A DNA stretch of 64,000 nt from Chlorobium sp. (GTDB lineage: Bacteria > Bacteroidota > Chlorobiia > Chlorobiales > Chlorobiaceae), in contig JANQHB010000040.1 in NCBI GenBank assembly GCA_028277225.1, positions 4,054 to 68,053 of the forward strand, written 5' to 3'. How positions within the stretch are numbered: the stretch's first letter is position 1; each line of letters opens with the position of its first letter. The position numbers were made by a program, and so were the translations under genes. Shown in pieces: positions 18,354-27,606 of this stretch. The notes beneath the pieces were generated by a model, which was given only the letters and a program-made list of their open reading frames with translations, was not told the DNA's origin and did not search any database.

Positions 18354-18395
18354 CCTGAACTGAGCCTCCCGACAAGTCGGGAGGCTCAGTTCAGG
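18354..18395. repeat. Perfect 20-bp inverted repeat (palindromic repeat-family member)
   Basis: Two 20-base arms, beginning CCTGAACTGAGCCTCCCGAC, separated by AA: a perfect 42-bp palindrome. It is a miniature version of the element family at 32592, 35287 and 59915 (same end plus the CCCGACaaGTCGGG core). On the minus strand the metallophosphatase frame runs into it and ends Asp-Leu-Asn-stop within the arm. As RNA it would form a very stable hairpin between two minus-strand genes, so it may also act as a terminator or mRNA-end protector, although no T-run follows. Confidence 0.85.
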
Positions 18396-19084
18396 TCCAT
18401 GTTTTCTGTCTGCACGATCCGGCGTTCCGGGAGTATGACCGCGCTCAGTCTGCCAAAAGAGGGATCGTCGGCATAGACACAGCCGGTATCAATGGCAATG
18501 AGTTTTTCCAGCATCACGGGCTCCGATATGGGAGTGTGTCCGCATACGAGCGTTTTTTCCCAGGTATAGCGGTTATTGGCAAGATAGTCGGAGCGGAGGT
18601 GGGTTCTCATCCAGCAGAAATCCTCCGGTTTCAGGTGTTTCAGGTTGTCACGGATGGACATGTCAGGATCGAGGCCGCCATGAGCGAAGAAATACTGCTC
18701 GCTTTCGACATGGTAACTGCAGGAGCGGACAAAGTCAAGATGTTCTTCAGGTATGTCTCTGCCGTCGGTGCTGCTGTAAGAGTCGAGTGTCGCTTTACCG
18801 CCATTCTGCAGCCAGAGCTGCGATTGGCCGGTTTCGAGAAAATCGAGGAACATACGTTCGTGATTACCCATAAGGAACCTGCAGTCATGATTTTCCCGAA
18901 AAGTCAGGAGATAGTCGATGACGGCATTTGATCGTATTCCGCGATCGATATAGTCGCCGAGAAAAACAATCTGGTCGGTTTTCTGCAGATCAAGTTTTTC
19001 TATGAGGGCCTCGAGGGAATAGAGGCAACCGTGAATATCACCGATTGCGATAATCCTGTTGTTTTCATGCAGATGATCGGTCAT
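18386..19084 (-). CDS. Serine/threonine phosphatase-type metallophosphoesterase
   Basis: A 232-residue calcineurin-like phosphoesterase. All three metal-site motifs are intact: GDIHG (15-19), GDYIDRG (43-49) and GNHE (73-76), with VCGHTP further on. This is the pattern of bacterial PrpA/PrpB and phage lambda phosphatases and of symmetrical Ap4A hydrolases (ApaH); sequence alone does not choose between protein and Ap4A substrates. The last codons and stop lie in the palindromic repeat 18354-18395, so the original C-terminus may have been altered. It sits between nusB and nth on the same strand. Confidence 0.88.
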   Translation of the reverse strand: MTDHLHENNRIIAIGDIHGCLYSLEALIEKLDLQKTDQIVFLGDYIDRGIRSNAVIDYLLTFRENHDCRFLMGNHERMFLDFLETGQSQLWLQNGGKATLDSYSSTDGRDIPEEHLDFVRSCSYHVESEQYFFAHGGLDPDMSIRDNLKHLKPEDFCWMRTHLRSDYLANNRYTWEKTLVCGHTPISEPVMLEKLIAIDTGCVYADDPSFGRLSAVILPERRIVQTENMDLN

Positions 19085-19114
19085 TGAAAATGGCGCATAG
19101 TTCCTGTCATATGG

Positions 19115-19615
19115 TCAGGAGCCGGATGTTTCTCCCGATTTCAGTTTTGCGGTTCTGGACTTGTCAATAAGGCCTCGGCCGCATTTTTTGATCTTGCCGG
19201 TTTCTTTAAGGTCATTGAAGATTGCATCGAGAATGCCGTTGACAAACTTGCTGCTTTTATCCGTGCTGTTGAATTTCTTTGCTATCTCGATCGCTTCATT
19301 GATGGACACCTTGGGAGGAATATCTTCGAAATAGAGCAGTTCGGCAAGAGCCATTCTCAGGATGTTTTTGTCGATAATGGCTATCCTGTTCATGTCCCAG
19401 TTAAAGGTGTGACTGGAAATATAGTCGTCAATTTCTTGTTTGTGATCGATGATGCTTTGGAGAAGAGCCCTGAAAAAACTGACAGCTTTAGGATCTTTTG
19501 CGATTTCAGGTGTTATCAGCCAGTCTGCTGCTGTTTCGAGATCGGTTTCCCTGAGTTCAAGCGTATGTAAGGCCTGAATGATCATTTCCCGAATTTTCCG
19601 GCGGTAGGTTTTCAT
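19115..19615 (-). CDS. nusB: Transcription antitermination factor NusB
   Basis: A 166-residue all-helical NusB. It starts YRRKIREMIIQALHTLE, corresponding to the family's RR..AR...Q.LY, and ends with the conserved PPKVSINEAIEIAKKFNSTDKSSKFVNGILD. With NusE (S10) it binds boxA RNA to promote rRNA antitermination. The C-terminal 25 residues beyond the domain are basic and unconserved. It is separated from the HAD gene by 18 bases and probably shares its transcript. Confidence 0.95.
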   Translation of the reverse strand: MKTYRRKIREMIIQALHTLELRETDLETAADWLITPEIAKDPKAVSFFRALLQSIIDHKQEIDDYISSHTFNWDMNRIAIIDKNILRMALAELLYFEDIPPKVSINEAIEIAKKFNSTDKSSKFVNGILDAIFNDLKETGKIKKCGRGLIDKSRTAKLKSGETSGS

Positions 19616-19633
19616 GGTGAGGATAGTAAAATA

Positions 19634-20326
19634 TTAAATGGACAGAATGTGACTGACTACCTTCCCGGTGTCGCTGAAATCCTCATAAAGAGCATCGGGT
19701 GAATATGCTTCGAGACGTTCCGCGGAATAGGTGCCGGTTGCGACTGCAATAGATTTTGCATCTATTGCCTTTGCACAGTTGATGTCGTGTTCAGTGTCAC
19801 CGATGATAACCACCTCTTCACTTTTGAAGCGTTTGCCTGTCAGTCTGTAGGCACGTTCAACAGCTATTGCCGGCAGTTCGTTTCTATGGCTGGCATCGTC
19901 GGCAAAGGCCCCGAACGGGAAATAGTCGTTAAGGGACGGGAGCTCCAGTTTATGCCTGCCTGAGCCCTCGAAGTTTCCTGTAAGAAGACCGAGAACGATA
20001 TCTGTCATGCTGCTGAGTGCTTCCAGGAGCGCAGCAACGCCCTGCATGACCTCAATGTCTTCTGCAAGGAGTCTCTGTTTGAGGAGGCTGATATACGTTT
20101 CTTTGGCCATCGGGTATTTTTCCTCAATAGCGGCATCCTGCAGCCCTGCGTTTCTGAGGACTTCATAGATGATGATACCATCCATTTTTCCGGCAAAGTT
20201 ATGGCCCTGGGCGCTGCCTTCCGTTCCGTAGACACACATGAGTGCGTCACCGAGAATGCGCCGGTTCCTGCTGTTGGTGAGCAGTAAAGTCCCGTCGATA
20301 TCAAACAGAACGAGTTTCTTTGTCAT
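19634..20326 (-). CDS. HAD-superfamily phosphatase (phosphoglycolate phosphatase-like)
   Basis: A 230-residue HAD-IA hydrolase. Motif I is FDIDGTLL with Asp nucleophile (residue 9) and acid/base Asp (11), motif II is LLTGN, the motif III lysine lies in the GKRFKSEEVVIIGD region, and motif IV is IIGDTEHDI. A helical cap domain lies between motifs I and II. It dephosphorylates a small organic phosphate; phosphoglycolate is the common substrate of close families but is not established. Its first 26 bases overlap the end of smc, indicating cotranscription and coupled translation. Confidence 0.85.
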   Translation of the reverse strand: MTKKLVLFDIDGTLLLTNSRNRRILGDALMCVYGTEGSAQGHNFAGKMDGIIIYEVLRNAGLQDAAIEEKYPMAKETYISLLKQRLLAEDIEVMQGVAALLEALSSMTDIVLGLLTGNFEGSGRHKLELPSLNDYFPFGAFADDASHRNELPAIAVERAYRLTGKRFKSEEVVIIGDTEHDINCAKAIDAKSIAVATGTYSAERLEAYSPDALYEDFSDTGKVVSHILSI

Positions 20327-23300
20327 CGGAAGACGGTGTTCTTACGGTTTGATGTTTTGCCAGCTTGACAGGGATCAGCTTGGAGATGCCTTCTTCCTCC
20401 ATAGTGACTCCGTAAAGCGCTTGTGATGAGGCCATGGTCTTTTTGTTGTGCGTAACAATAATAAATTGAGTGTTTTTCTCAAATTTTCTGAGGAGTTTAA
20501 TGAAGCGATCGATATTTGCATCGTCAAGAGGAGCGTCGACTTCGTCGAGGATGCAGAACGGGCTTGGTTTGACGAGGTAAATGGCAAAAAGCAGCGATAA
20601 CGCAGTGAGTGCCTTTTCCCCGCCGCTTAACTGTTCAATCGACAAAGGCCGTTTTCCGCGCGGTCTTGCAATAATAGATATCTGCGCTTCAAGCGGGTCA
20701 TCCCCTTTGGCGAGAATAAGGTCCGCTTCATCATTTTCTTCGAACAGTTCCCTGAATATCCTCACAAAATTTCTCCTTACTTCCGAGAACGTCTCTTCGA
20801 ATTTTTTCAGGGCGGTCTTGTTTATTTCTTCAATTGTTGTTTTGAGCTGAGCCTCAGCGGCAAGCAGATCGTTTTTCTGCTCACTGAGAAAATCCAGCCG
20901 TTCCTTTTCGGTCTCGTATTCTTCAAGAGCAAGTTCGTTGACCGCTCCGAATCCTTCTGCCCGTTCACGCAGCGCTTCGAGTCGTTTTCCCGCATCTTCG
21001 CGATCGAAGTTCTCCGGAACGGTAAGATCGATATCTTCAACATGACAGTTGTAACGGGTTTCAGCGTATGTGATGAGTGTGTCAATGGATTTTTCAAGTT
21101 CGGACGATTGCCTTTGCAGCTCTTCCTGGACCTGGGTTTCCACTTCGTGTTTTCTGCGGAGTTCCCTGAGTTCAGCCCGTTGTTCCTGGTTTTTTACCTT
21201 GCATTCGTTGTATGCGGTTTCCATTTCAGCAAGGATCTGCTGTTCGCGTCCTGAAGAGACCATAAGGGATTCCAGGTCGGATTGTTTTTTTCGTGTCTCT
21301 TCCTTTGTTCCTTCAAGAGATCGTTTTGCCTCTTCTACGTCATCGTTCAGACGTTCTGTTTCTCTTTTCAGCGATTCCATGTTCTGTGAGGTGGTCGATA
21401 TGCGCAGCCTCAGTTTTTCAAATTCAAGAAAACTGTCCTTATAAACATTGTTCAGGTTCTGGAGTTCGAACATGTGTTTTCGGACTATCGCCTCGGATTC
21501 GGTTTCCTTTTGGCGGGCATGTTCAAGCGCTTCGAACAGTTTCTGATGTTGTTGTGCATGCTCATCGAGTTCAACTGTCAGTTCCTTCTGTTCCTCTTGG
21601 ACTGTATGGAGTCGGGCTTCAGCTTCTCCGGTATCATGCCCGGTCCGTTCGATAACCTGGTTCCGGTTTTCCAGCTCCATATCGATCCGGAGCAGTTTGT
21701 TTTCAAGGTGTGCAAGTTCCTGCGCAAGGGAAGCGGCTCGCTTTTCCCTTTCTTCCAGTCGTATCTCCCGGAGCCTGTTGTTGAGTTCCAGAATTTCTTT
21801 TTCAGTTGTGCGGATCTCTTCCGAAAGGCCGCTTTCTTCTTTTCGTAACAGGTCACGTTCCGCTTTTTTGCCGAGACGCAGGCCTTCGTTCTCAATGATG
21901 CTGCCGCCCAGAAGAATGCCGGCACCGCCTGTTTTTTCTCCGTCCGGCGTGACGAAGGTGCAGTCCGGATTTTCAACGGCAAGCCGTTCGGCCGTATCGA
22001 GATCCCTGGTGATATAGCAGCGCCTGATGAATGTCGACAAGGCGCGGTCCAGTTCATCGGAAACGGTGACGATATCTTTTATCTTTCGGGCACCTTCAAT
22101 CTCCTGTTCTTCGGATGGCAGGGATTTCCTGATGAGTTCAAGGACAAGAAAGCAGACTTTTCCTTTTTTTGCCTCATTGAGAGAACGGATGCCTGCTCTT
22201 GCTTCCTGCAGCGTTGAACAGACATAATAGCCAAGGGTGTCGCCAAAAAGGGCATTGATTGCTTTCCGGTGTTCTGCATCAAGCTGAATGAGGTCGGAGA
22301 GACACCCGAAGCCGTAACGTTCTTTGCTTTTTTCCAACCATGCGATCCCCTCCGGAAGGCCTTCATAGTTGTCAAGGATGGAATTTGCCAGCAGAAGGCT
22401 GTTTTTCAGGTGGTCGAGGCGGGACCGCTGAGCCAGCAGGTGTTCTTTTTTTGATTCCAACTGTTGTTTGAGCGTAGTCTGCAGCTTTTTCAGGGCCTCC
22501 AGTTCCGTTCTTTCTGCAGCCAGCAATGTCTGCCGCGTATCGATCAGTTCGGAGGTTTCCTTTCTGGAGGGCAGGATGGTGTCGATAGCGTTGCGGGTTT
22601 CCTTGTTATGCTGCTCCAGGCGGTTCAAAGCGTTTTTCAGGTGTTCGGTACTGGTTTCGAGTTTCTGGCGGGCCACATGGAGCCGAGAACCTGATTTCTG
22701 GTGTGTTGAAATGTTTTCTCTGATCTCTTCAGCTTTCTTTCTGGCCTCTTCAAGAGCCGACTGGAGCGTGTCCTGAACCTGCTTCAGTTCATCGAGTTCT
22801 TTTTGACGGCTTCTGCAGGCAGCTTCATGCGGTGCGATTTCGTGCGAGAGTGTTTGTTCCTGTTTTTCAAGTTCTGTAACCGTGTCTTTTTTTGCTGCTG
22901 CCGATTCGGTGATGCGGACGATCATGTTCTGATAGCTTTTTTCCTGTTCATGCAGTTGCAGGATGTTTTTTTCAAGCTCGTGCTGATGGTTGTTTTTTTC
23001 GTTCAAATCTTTTTGCGCGGCAGCAAGACGGCGTTCCTGCTCGAGCTGACGCAGTTCCGACTCCTGTAATGTGCTGTCCCGGGTAGATATTCCTGTTGTC
23101 AGTTTCTGCAGGAGGGCTGTCTGTTCAGACAGTTCGGCTTTGAGCGGCCGGAGTTTCTCTTTATGATCGTCATAGTTGAGCCTGGTGAGTTTCAGGTCGA
23201 GTTCCCTGAGTGATGTCTGCAACTCGTGGTGCTGTTCGGCTTTTCTGACCTGGGATTTCAGGTTGCGGACTTTTTTTGAAACTTCCGAAATGACATCATC

Positions 23301-23873
23301 AACGCGTTCCAGATCACGGTTTGTGCTTTCAAGTTGTCTGAATGTCTGTTTCCGGCGTTGCTTGTATCGGGTTATGCCTGCGGCCTCTTCGAAAAGCCGC
23401 AACCTTTCGTCACTCTTGTTGTTGATGATCTCTTCGATCATCTTCAGTTCAATCACGGAATATGCGTCGCTTCCCATGCCGGTATCGGCAAAGAGGTCGA
23501 CGATGTCTTTCAGTCTGCAGGGGACCAGGTTGAGAAGGTAATCGCTGTCGCCGTTCCGGTAGAGTCTGCGGGTGACGGTGATTTCACTATATTCGGTCGG
23601 CAGAACATTGCGTGTGTTTTCAATGGTGATTGAGACTTCGGTCATACTCAGGGGCTTGAATGACCTTGACCCGTTGAATATGATATTTTCCATTTTTGCA
23701 GAGCGGAGCAGCGAGGTTTTCTGTTCTCCCAGAACCCAGCGGATCGCATCGACAACGTTTGTTTTTCCGCAGCCGTTCGGACCTACGATCGATGTCAGCC
23801 CCTTGTCAAAAGTGATCCGGGTCTTGTGCGCAAAACTTTTAAAGCCGAGAAGCTCAATTTTTGAAAGATACAT
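20301..23873 (-). CDS. smc: Chromosome segregation protein SMC
   Basis: A 1190-residue SMC ATPase. The N-terminal Walker A is GPNGCGKTNVVDAI (about 32-45). Two very long coiled coils follow (roughly 170-490 and 660-1020, rich in EE/KK/Q heptads), separated by the globular hinge (about 505-650, GFGCLSDLIQLDAEHRKAINALFGDTLGYYV). The C-terminal head has the signature LSGGEKALTALSLL and Walker B FCILDEVDAPLDD. It condenses and organises the chromosome with ScpA/ScpB, which are not in the window. It heads a minus-strand run with the HAD phosphatase, nusB, the metallophosphatase and nth. Confidence 0.97.
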   Translation of the reverse strand: MYLSKIELLGFKSFAHKTRITFDKGLTSIVGPNGCGKTNVVDAIRWVLGEQKTSLLRSAKMENIIFNGSRSFKPLSMTEVSITIENTRNVLPTEYSEITVTRRLYRNGDSDYLLNLVPCRLKDIVDLFADTGMGSDAYSVIELKMIEEIINNKSDERLRLFEEAAGITRYKQRRKQTFRQLESTNRDLERVDDVISEVSKKVRNLKSQVRKAEQHHELQTSLRELDLKLTRLNYDDHKEKLRPLKAELSEQTALLQKLTTGISTRDSTLQESELRQLEQERRLAAAQKDLNEKNNHQHELEKNILQLHEQEKSYQNMIVRITESAAAKKDTVTELEKQEQTLSHEIAPHEAACRSRQKELDELKQVQDTLQSALEEARKKAEEIRENISTHQKSGSRLHVARQKLETSTEHLKNALNRLEQHNKETRNAIDTILPSRKETSELIDTRQTLLAAERTELEALKKLQTTLKQQLESKKEHLLAQRSRLDHLKNSLLLANSILDNYEGLPEGIAWLEKSKERYGFGCLSDLIQLDAEHRKAINALFGDTLGYYVCSTLQEARAGIRSLNEAKKGKVCFLVLELIRKSLPSEEQEIEGARKIKDIVTVSDELDRALSTFIRRCYITRDLDTAERLAVENPDCTFVTPDGEKTGGAGILLGGSIIENEGLRLGKKAERDLLRKEESGLSEEIRTTEKEILELNNRLREIRLEEREKRAASLAQELAHLENKLLRIDMELENRNQVIERTGHDTGEAEARLHTVQEEQKELTVELDEHAQQHQKLFEALEHARQKETESEAIVRKHMFELQNLNNVYKDSFLEFEKLRLRISTTSQNMESLKRETERLNDDVEEAKRSLEGTKEETRKKQSDLESLMVSSGREQQILAEMETAYNECKVKNQEQRAELRELRRKHEVETQVQEELQRQSSELEKSIDTLITYAETRYNCHVEDIDLTVPENFDREDAGKRLEALRERAEGFGAVNELALEEYETEKERLDFLSEQKNDLLAAEAQLKTTIEEINKTALKKFEETFSEVRRNFVRIFRELFEENDEADLILAKGDDPLEAQISIIARPRGKRPLSIEQLSGGEKALTALSLLFAIYLVKPSPFCILDEVDAPLDDANIDRFIKLLRKFEKNTQFIIVTHNKKTMASSQALYGVTMEEEGISKLIPVKLAKHQTVRTPSSDDKETRSV

Positions 23874-24014
23874 CTGCTCGGGTGCAATTGACCGTGATAA
23901 AGAAAACGTTCTACCACTGAACGTTATCGGTATAGCAGAAAATGCCGCTCATCGGGCGGGCTTTTTGCTAGAAGAACAAATAAATTAAAGAAAAAAAGCA
24001 ATTGAAATGAACAA

Positions 24015-24935
24015 TCAGGGGTCGGGTTCAGACCGGCGGGCGCCATTTTTTATCGAAACGGCAATCGCAACGGTTTCGAATGCTTCCCGCACATCATGAA
24101 CCCTCAGAATATTTGCCCCGTTAAGAAGGGCAGCAGTGTTTGCCGCTATTGTAGCCGTCAGTCTCTTGTCAGGTGGAGGAACGGTGCCGGAGTCATCATC
24201 CTGAATGACTTTGCCGAGAAACGATTTTCTCGAAACACCGGCGAGCAACGGTCGTTCTAGAGCATGCAGCCTGTCGAGTGATTTCAACAGTTCGTAATTA
24301 TCTGCTACGCTTTTACCGAATCCGAACCCGGGATCGAGAATGATGTTGTCTACCCCCTGTTTTTCAGCGTTGTTCATAATGGTGCCGAGTTCTTTCATGA
24401 TCCTGTTCATGATCGGCGTTTCAGTTGCGTCAGATGTCCTGTGACTCCATTGCAGATGTTCCGGCCTTGCTGTCGTGTGCATGAGAACCGCGGTGGCCTG
24501 ATACTCCTGGCAGACCTTGCCGATATCCGGGTCGAACCTGAAGCCGGATATATCGTTGACGATCTGGGCTCCTGCCTGCAGTGCTTCTTCGGCAACCCGG
24601 GCTTTATAGGTGTCGATGGAGATCATGATGTCGGACCGGTTTCTCAGTTCACGGATTACGGGAATGGTCCGGCGCAGTTCCTCGTCTGTATCGACACGCT
24701 CTGCTCCGGGCCTTGTGGATTCTCCTCCGATGTCGATAATGCCCGCTCCATCTTTTTCCATGGCCAGTGCTTTCGCAACGGTGCAGTCGATCCGGTTTGA
24801 GTCCTCTTCGTTACTGAAGCGTCCCCCGTCGTAAAATGAATCCGGAGTTGTGTTGAGGATTCCCATGATCACGGGGCTGCCGGTAAGGTCGAGCACACGA
24901 TCCCGGCATACCAGTCTGTAGTTGTTTTTTTCCAT
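24015..24935 (-). CDS. folP: Dihydropteroate synthase
   Basis: A 306-residue TIM-barrel enzyme that joins p-aminobenzoate to dihydropterin diphosphate. Family motifs are VMGILNTTPDSFYDGGRF near the N-terminus, GAGIIDIGGESTRPGAE, ISIDTYKA, IVNDISGFRFD, IILDPGFGFGKS and AGVSRKSFLG. All catalytic residues visible in these motifs are present. Together with the fused PabB-PabC gene it covers two steps of folate synthesis in this window. The M50 protease gene ends 39 bases upstream on the same strand. Confidence 0.96.
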   Translation of the reverse strand: MEKNNYRLVCRDRVLDLTGSPVIMGILNTTPDSFYDGGRFSNEEDSNRIDCTVAKALAMEKDGAGIIDIGGESTRPGAERVDTDEELRRTIPVIRELRNRSDIMISIDTYKARVAEEALQAGAQIVNDISGFRFDPDIGKVCQEYQATAVLMHTTARPEHLQWSHRTSDATETPIMNRIMKELGTIMNNAEKQGVDNIILDPGFGFGKSVADNYELLKSLDRLHALERPLLAGVSRKSFLGKVIQDDDSGTVPPPDKRLTATIAANTAALLNGANILRVHDVREAFETVAIAVSIKNGARRSEPDP

Positions 24936-24974
24936 GGTTCTCTGTTGCTCGGTTTAGGCAGGTATTTTCCGTAA

Positions 24975-25991
24975 TCAGGTGATCCCGAAAGGAACCGGGG
25001 TGAAACACAGGATGAAAATAAGGATGGCAAGCCATCCTGTCAGGAGCCTGCCGGTCGAGAGTTCATGATCGTTCATGGTTGGCGGATGGCCTGAACCGAG
25101 TAGGCGTGAGAGGATCATTGCCCAGAGTATCCAGCCTGGCCAGGACCATGATGTAACGGATTCCGGAAAAGGAAGAGGCATACCGGGCCTGAAGAGCTCC
25201 ACCAGGATCAGGACAAGCGATGGCAGGCCGAGCAGGGTAATGATGAGCAAAAAGATTTTCGAGCCGGTCTTGTGCCGTTTTTTCCCGAACATCGCATAGA
25301 TGATATGTCCGCCGTCGAGCTGACCGACCGGAAGAAGGTTCAGTGCGGTAACGAAACAGCCCAGCCATCCCGCAAAAAGATAAGGGTAATGGTACATTTC
25401 GAACGCCGGAGGACGGTAGACGGGGTTCAGAATGTTTTCAAGCAGTATATAGAGCAGGTTTTTTCCCAGATACAAGGTGTTTTCAGGCGGCACGGAAGGA
25501 ATTCCTCCCAGAAGCTTGTATTCGGGATGAATGGTGTAGATGTATTCCGGAGGCGGAAGGTGAGTGAAGCCGTATACAAGGAGCCCGAGGGCTATCACGA
25601 AGCCTGCAAGAGGCCCGGATATTCCGGTGTCGAATAACGCGTTCGTTCCGGGAATTCTGTCCCTGATACGGATAACGGCTCCAAGCGTTCCGAGACTGAG
25701 CAGAAAGGGCAGGGGAGGAACGGGAATGAAAAAGGGGAGCGTTGAGCGCATGCGATGGTACAGGGAGGCGAAAAAATGTCCGAACTCATGTGTTCCCAGA
25801 AATACCATCAGTGAGATGCTGTAGGGGAGACCGTATGCCAGATCGTTCAGCAGCGACTGCATGTGGTTAAACCGCAGAGGGTGACCTGTCCAGAATGCTC
25901 CGGCCCAGACTGTTGTCAGGAAGGTAAGGAAAAAAAGGCCGATGTGCAGGGGATAGTTCTGTTCCTTCAGTATGCTTTGCCGAGAGGCCAA
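24975..25991 (-). CDS. Site-2 protease-like M50 family metalloprotease
   Basis: A 338-residue membrane protein with about seven hydrophobic segments. The zinc motif HEFGH (68-72) lies at the start of one segment, and the second metal motif NLLPVGQLDGGH lies in a later one, the family arrangement for intramembrane proteolysis. There is no PDZ domain, unlike RseP, so this is the shorter plant-EGY/bacterial 'site-2 protease family' form. A TTG start at 25991 is supported by a GGAG Shine-Dalgarno seven bases upstream. The substrate (perhaps an anti-sigma factor or signal-peptide remnant) is unknown. Confidence 0.88.
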   Translation of the reverse strand: MASRQSILKEQNYPLHIGLFFLTFLTTVWAGAFWTGHPLRFNHMQSLLNDLAYGLPYSISLMVFLGTHEFGHFFASLYHRMRSTLPFFIPVPPLPFLLSLGTLGAVIRIRDRIPGTNALFDTGISGPLAGFVIALGLLVYGFTHLPPPEYIYTIHPEYKLLGGIPSVPPENTLYLGKNLLYILLENILNPVYRPPAFEMYHYPYLFAGWLGCFVTALNLLPVGQLDGGHIIYAMFGKKRHKTGSKIFLLIITLLGLPSLVLILVELFRPGMPLPFPESVTSWSWPGWILWAMILSRLLGSGHPPTMNDHELSTGRLLTGWLAILIFILCFTPVPFGIT

Positions 25992-26322
25992 TCGTTTCTC
26001 CGGGGCAGGTTGATGATGATGGGAAAACTGATAACAAGTATACGTTTTTTACCGGAAAAAACGGTTTTTGAAGTGATATCCGCCGGTCCGGATGGTACGT
26101 TGGCGATGAAAATGATAACAGGCAGACCGGTATAGTGTTTCAGTATTCTGATGACGCCGGTGTCATTTTGTAGGCGCCGCAATCAAGATCATGGCGTTTG
26201 AGCAGTATGAGTATTTTTCGCTCGACCTGATCGTATGTCTCGGAGATGAATGGTTTGAAAAGTTGGCTGCAGAGCCGGTATTGCTGAGGGCTGCCGATGC
26301 TGCTGCCCGGATCGGGCCATTG
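25992..26322. other. Gene-free interval
   Basis: Between the M50 protease and methyltransferase genes. The minus strand carries two overlapping short frames (a 71-codon one ending LPRRNDWPLGKAY and a 68-codon one upstream of it) in different phases. They could be pieces of one gene broken by a frameshift, but neither resembles a known family. Confidence 0.35.
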
Positions 26323-27252
26323 TCAGGGAGTATTGGATAAGGGATTTTTCTCTTGAAACGGCAGATCAAGTACGGTCAGCGGCCATGAAAAAAAAGTGCA
26401 CTCGAGCTTTCGGCCCGTCGCGATCGATGCGATCATGTCGAGCTCGACCTCACTGTAGAACTTTCTTGCCGATGTGAGTCCGTCAAGCGCAAGAAGTGGA
26501 ACACCCTGCAGCATTGCTGTCATGGGGACGCCTGCAACAAGATCGATGCCGCGATGCCCATCGAGCCCGATGAATTTCTGTGCGCCATGCTTGCGGCTCT
26601 GGACAAGTATCCTTGCCAGTTGTCCCGGAGAAAAATGATGCATGCTCTGTGCCAGGAGGATAATGTCGCATTGACATCCTTCGCGGAGGTTCATTGCAAA
26701 AGCGTTGATTGTCCTGAACTGTACAGGAAGGTTTTTTTCTGCAGCCTGTTCGTTACAGTAATCGACGTATTCGGGAACGATATCAGAACCGGTTATCTCC
26801 GCCGGCAGTGTTTCCTGTTGTATCTTTTCTGCGATCGCCAGCGCAAGTCCTCCGGCCCCGCTTGCCAGTTCCAGAATTCTTGCCGGACGATTCTGCTGCC
26901 GGGCAATGGTACGAATGGAGGATTCTATGACGGAGATATATTCCGGATAGAGCCTCATCATGGAATTCATCCTGTCAAGAGCGACGATCATATCCAGCTT
27001 TTTTGCCGGGGACATCGAAGGGCTGTCCATATGCTCCTGTTCATCGGTGCGTAACGTTCTGTCTGCCAGTTCGGCAACAAGAAACATTCCCCCCAGTTGT
27101 TTCGAGACTGTGAATCTCTCATCGAGAAACGCCCGGTGACAGCGGTTGACGGTTTCCTCGAGTTCTTCCTCAGTTTCCCATTGCAACGGGAAGGAAAGGC
27201 TGTCGAGAATAGTGTTGAGCGCTATGCTCCCGGCTGTTTTGAGTTGCAGCAT
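26323..27252 (-). CDS. Class I SAM-dependent methyltransferase
   Basis: A 309-residue Rossmann-fold methyltransferase. The SAM-binding loop is ARILELASGAGGLALAIA. The acidic end of strand 2 is ITGSDIVPEYVDYCN, motif IV is CDIILLAQSMHHF, and the remaining strands follow in order. About 130 residues precede the fold, and the region after HHFSPGQLARIL contains hydrophobic stretches (LVAGVPMTAMLQGVPLLALDGL) that may contact a lipid-like substrate. Similar proteins are annotated only generally, and the substrate cannot be inferred. It is separated from the M50 gene by 331 bases. Confidence 0.8.
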   Translation of the reverse strand: MLQLKTAGSIALNTILDSLSFPLQWETEEELEETVNRCHRAFLDERFTVSKQLGGMFLVAELADRTLRTDEQEHMDSPSMSPAKKLDMIVALDRMNSMMRLYPEYISVIESSIRTIARQQNRPARILELASGAGGLALAIAEKIQQETLPAEITGSDIVPEYVDYCNEQAAEKNLPVQFRTINAFAMNLREGCQCDIILLAQSMHHFSPGQLARILVQSRKHGAQKFIGLDGHRGIDLVAGVPMTAMLQGVPLLALDGLTSARKFYSEVELDMIASIATGRKLECTFFSWPLTVLDLPFQEKNPLSNTP

Positions 27253-27606
27253 GAACGTTCTGCTTGTTTTTTTCTCCGGAGGAGATACGGCGTATTCGCC
27301 ACAGACAGTGGCAATAAAGGTAAGATGTTCTCAATATATGCTTGCTTGTGAAATTTCTGAAACACGTTCAATGGACTCCGCCGGTCCGGGTCAGTGCTGA
27401 AACGGAAAACGGAGTAAGGATGCTTGCACAGTGCTGTAAAGCAATCGACATGTGGCAGGAGGGCAGAATGGATGGTCCAGAATGAAATGCAGGTTATCCG
27501 ATAATCGTGTTACGTTCCTGCAAACACCGCCCGGCATCTTCGTCAGACACACTACATTTTTTACTGGATTTGATTCGTCAGCACTATTTTTATCAAGGAG
27601 CACGTT
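27253..27606. other. Gene-free interval between divergent genes
   Basis: The 354 bases between the methyltransferase (minus) and the beta-barrel gene (plus) contain no credible frame and no structured RNA or riboswitch that I recognise. Promoters for both genes must lie here. The plus-strand gene has a strong AAGGAG ribosome site at its end. Confidence 0.4.

Noticed and set aside
25967..26369. Two short overlapping minus-strand frames that might be a frameshifted gene
   Set aside because: Neither piece resembles a known family, so I record the interval as gene-free instead of claiming a pseudogene.
27360..27480. Possible riboswitch upstream of the beta-barrel gene
   Set aside because: I could not match the conserved cores of cobalamin, TPP, SAM or c-di-GMP riboswitches, and no convincing terminator or sequestering helix precedes the ribosome site.
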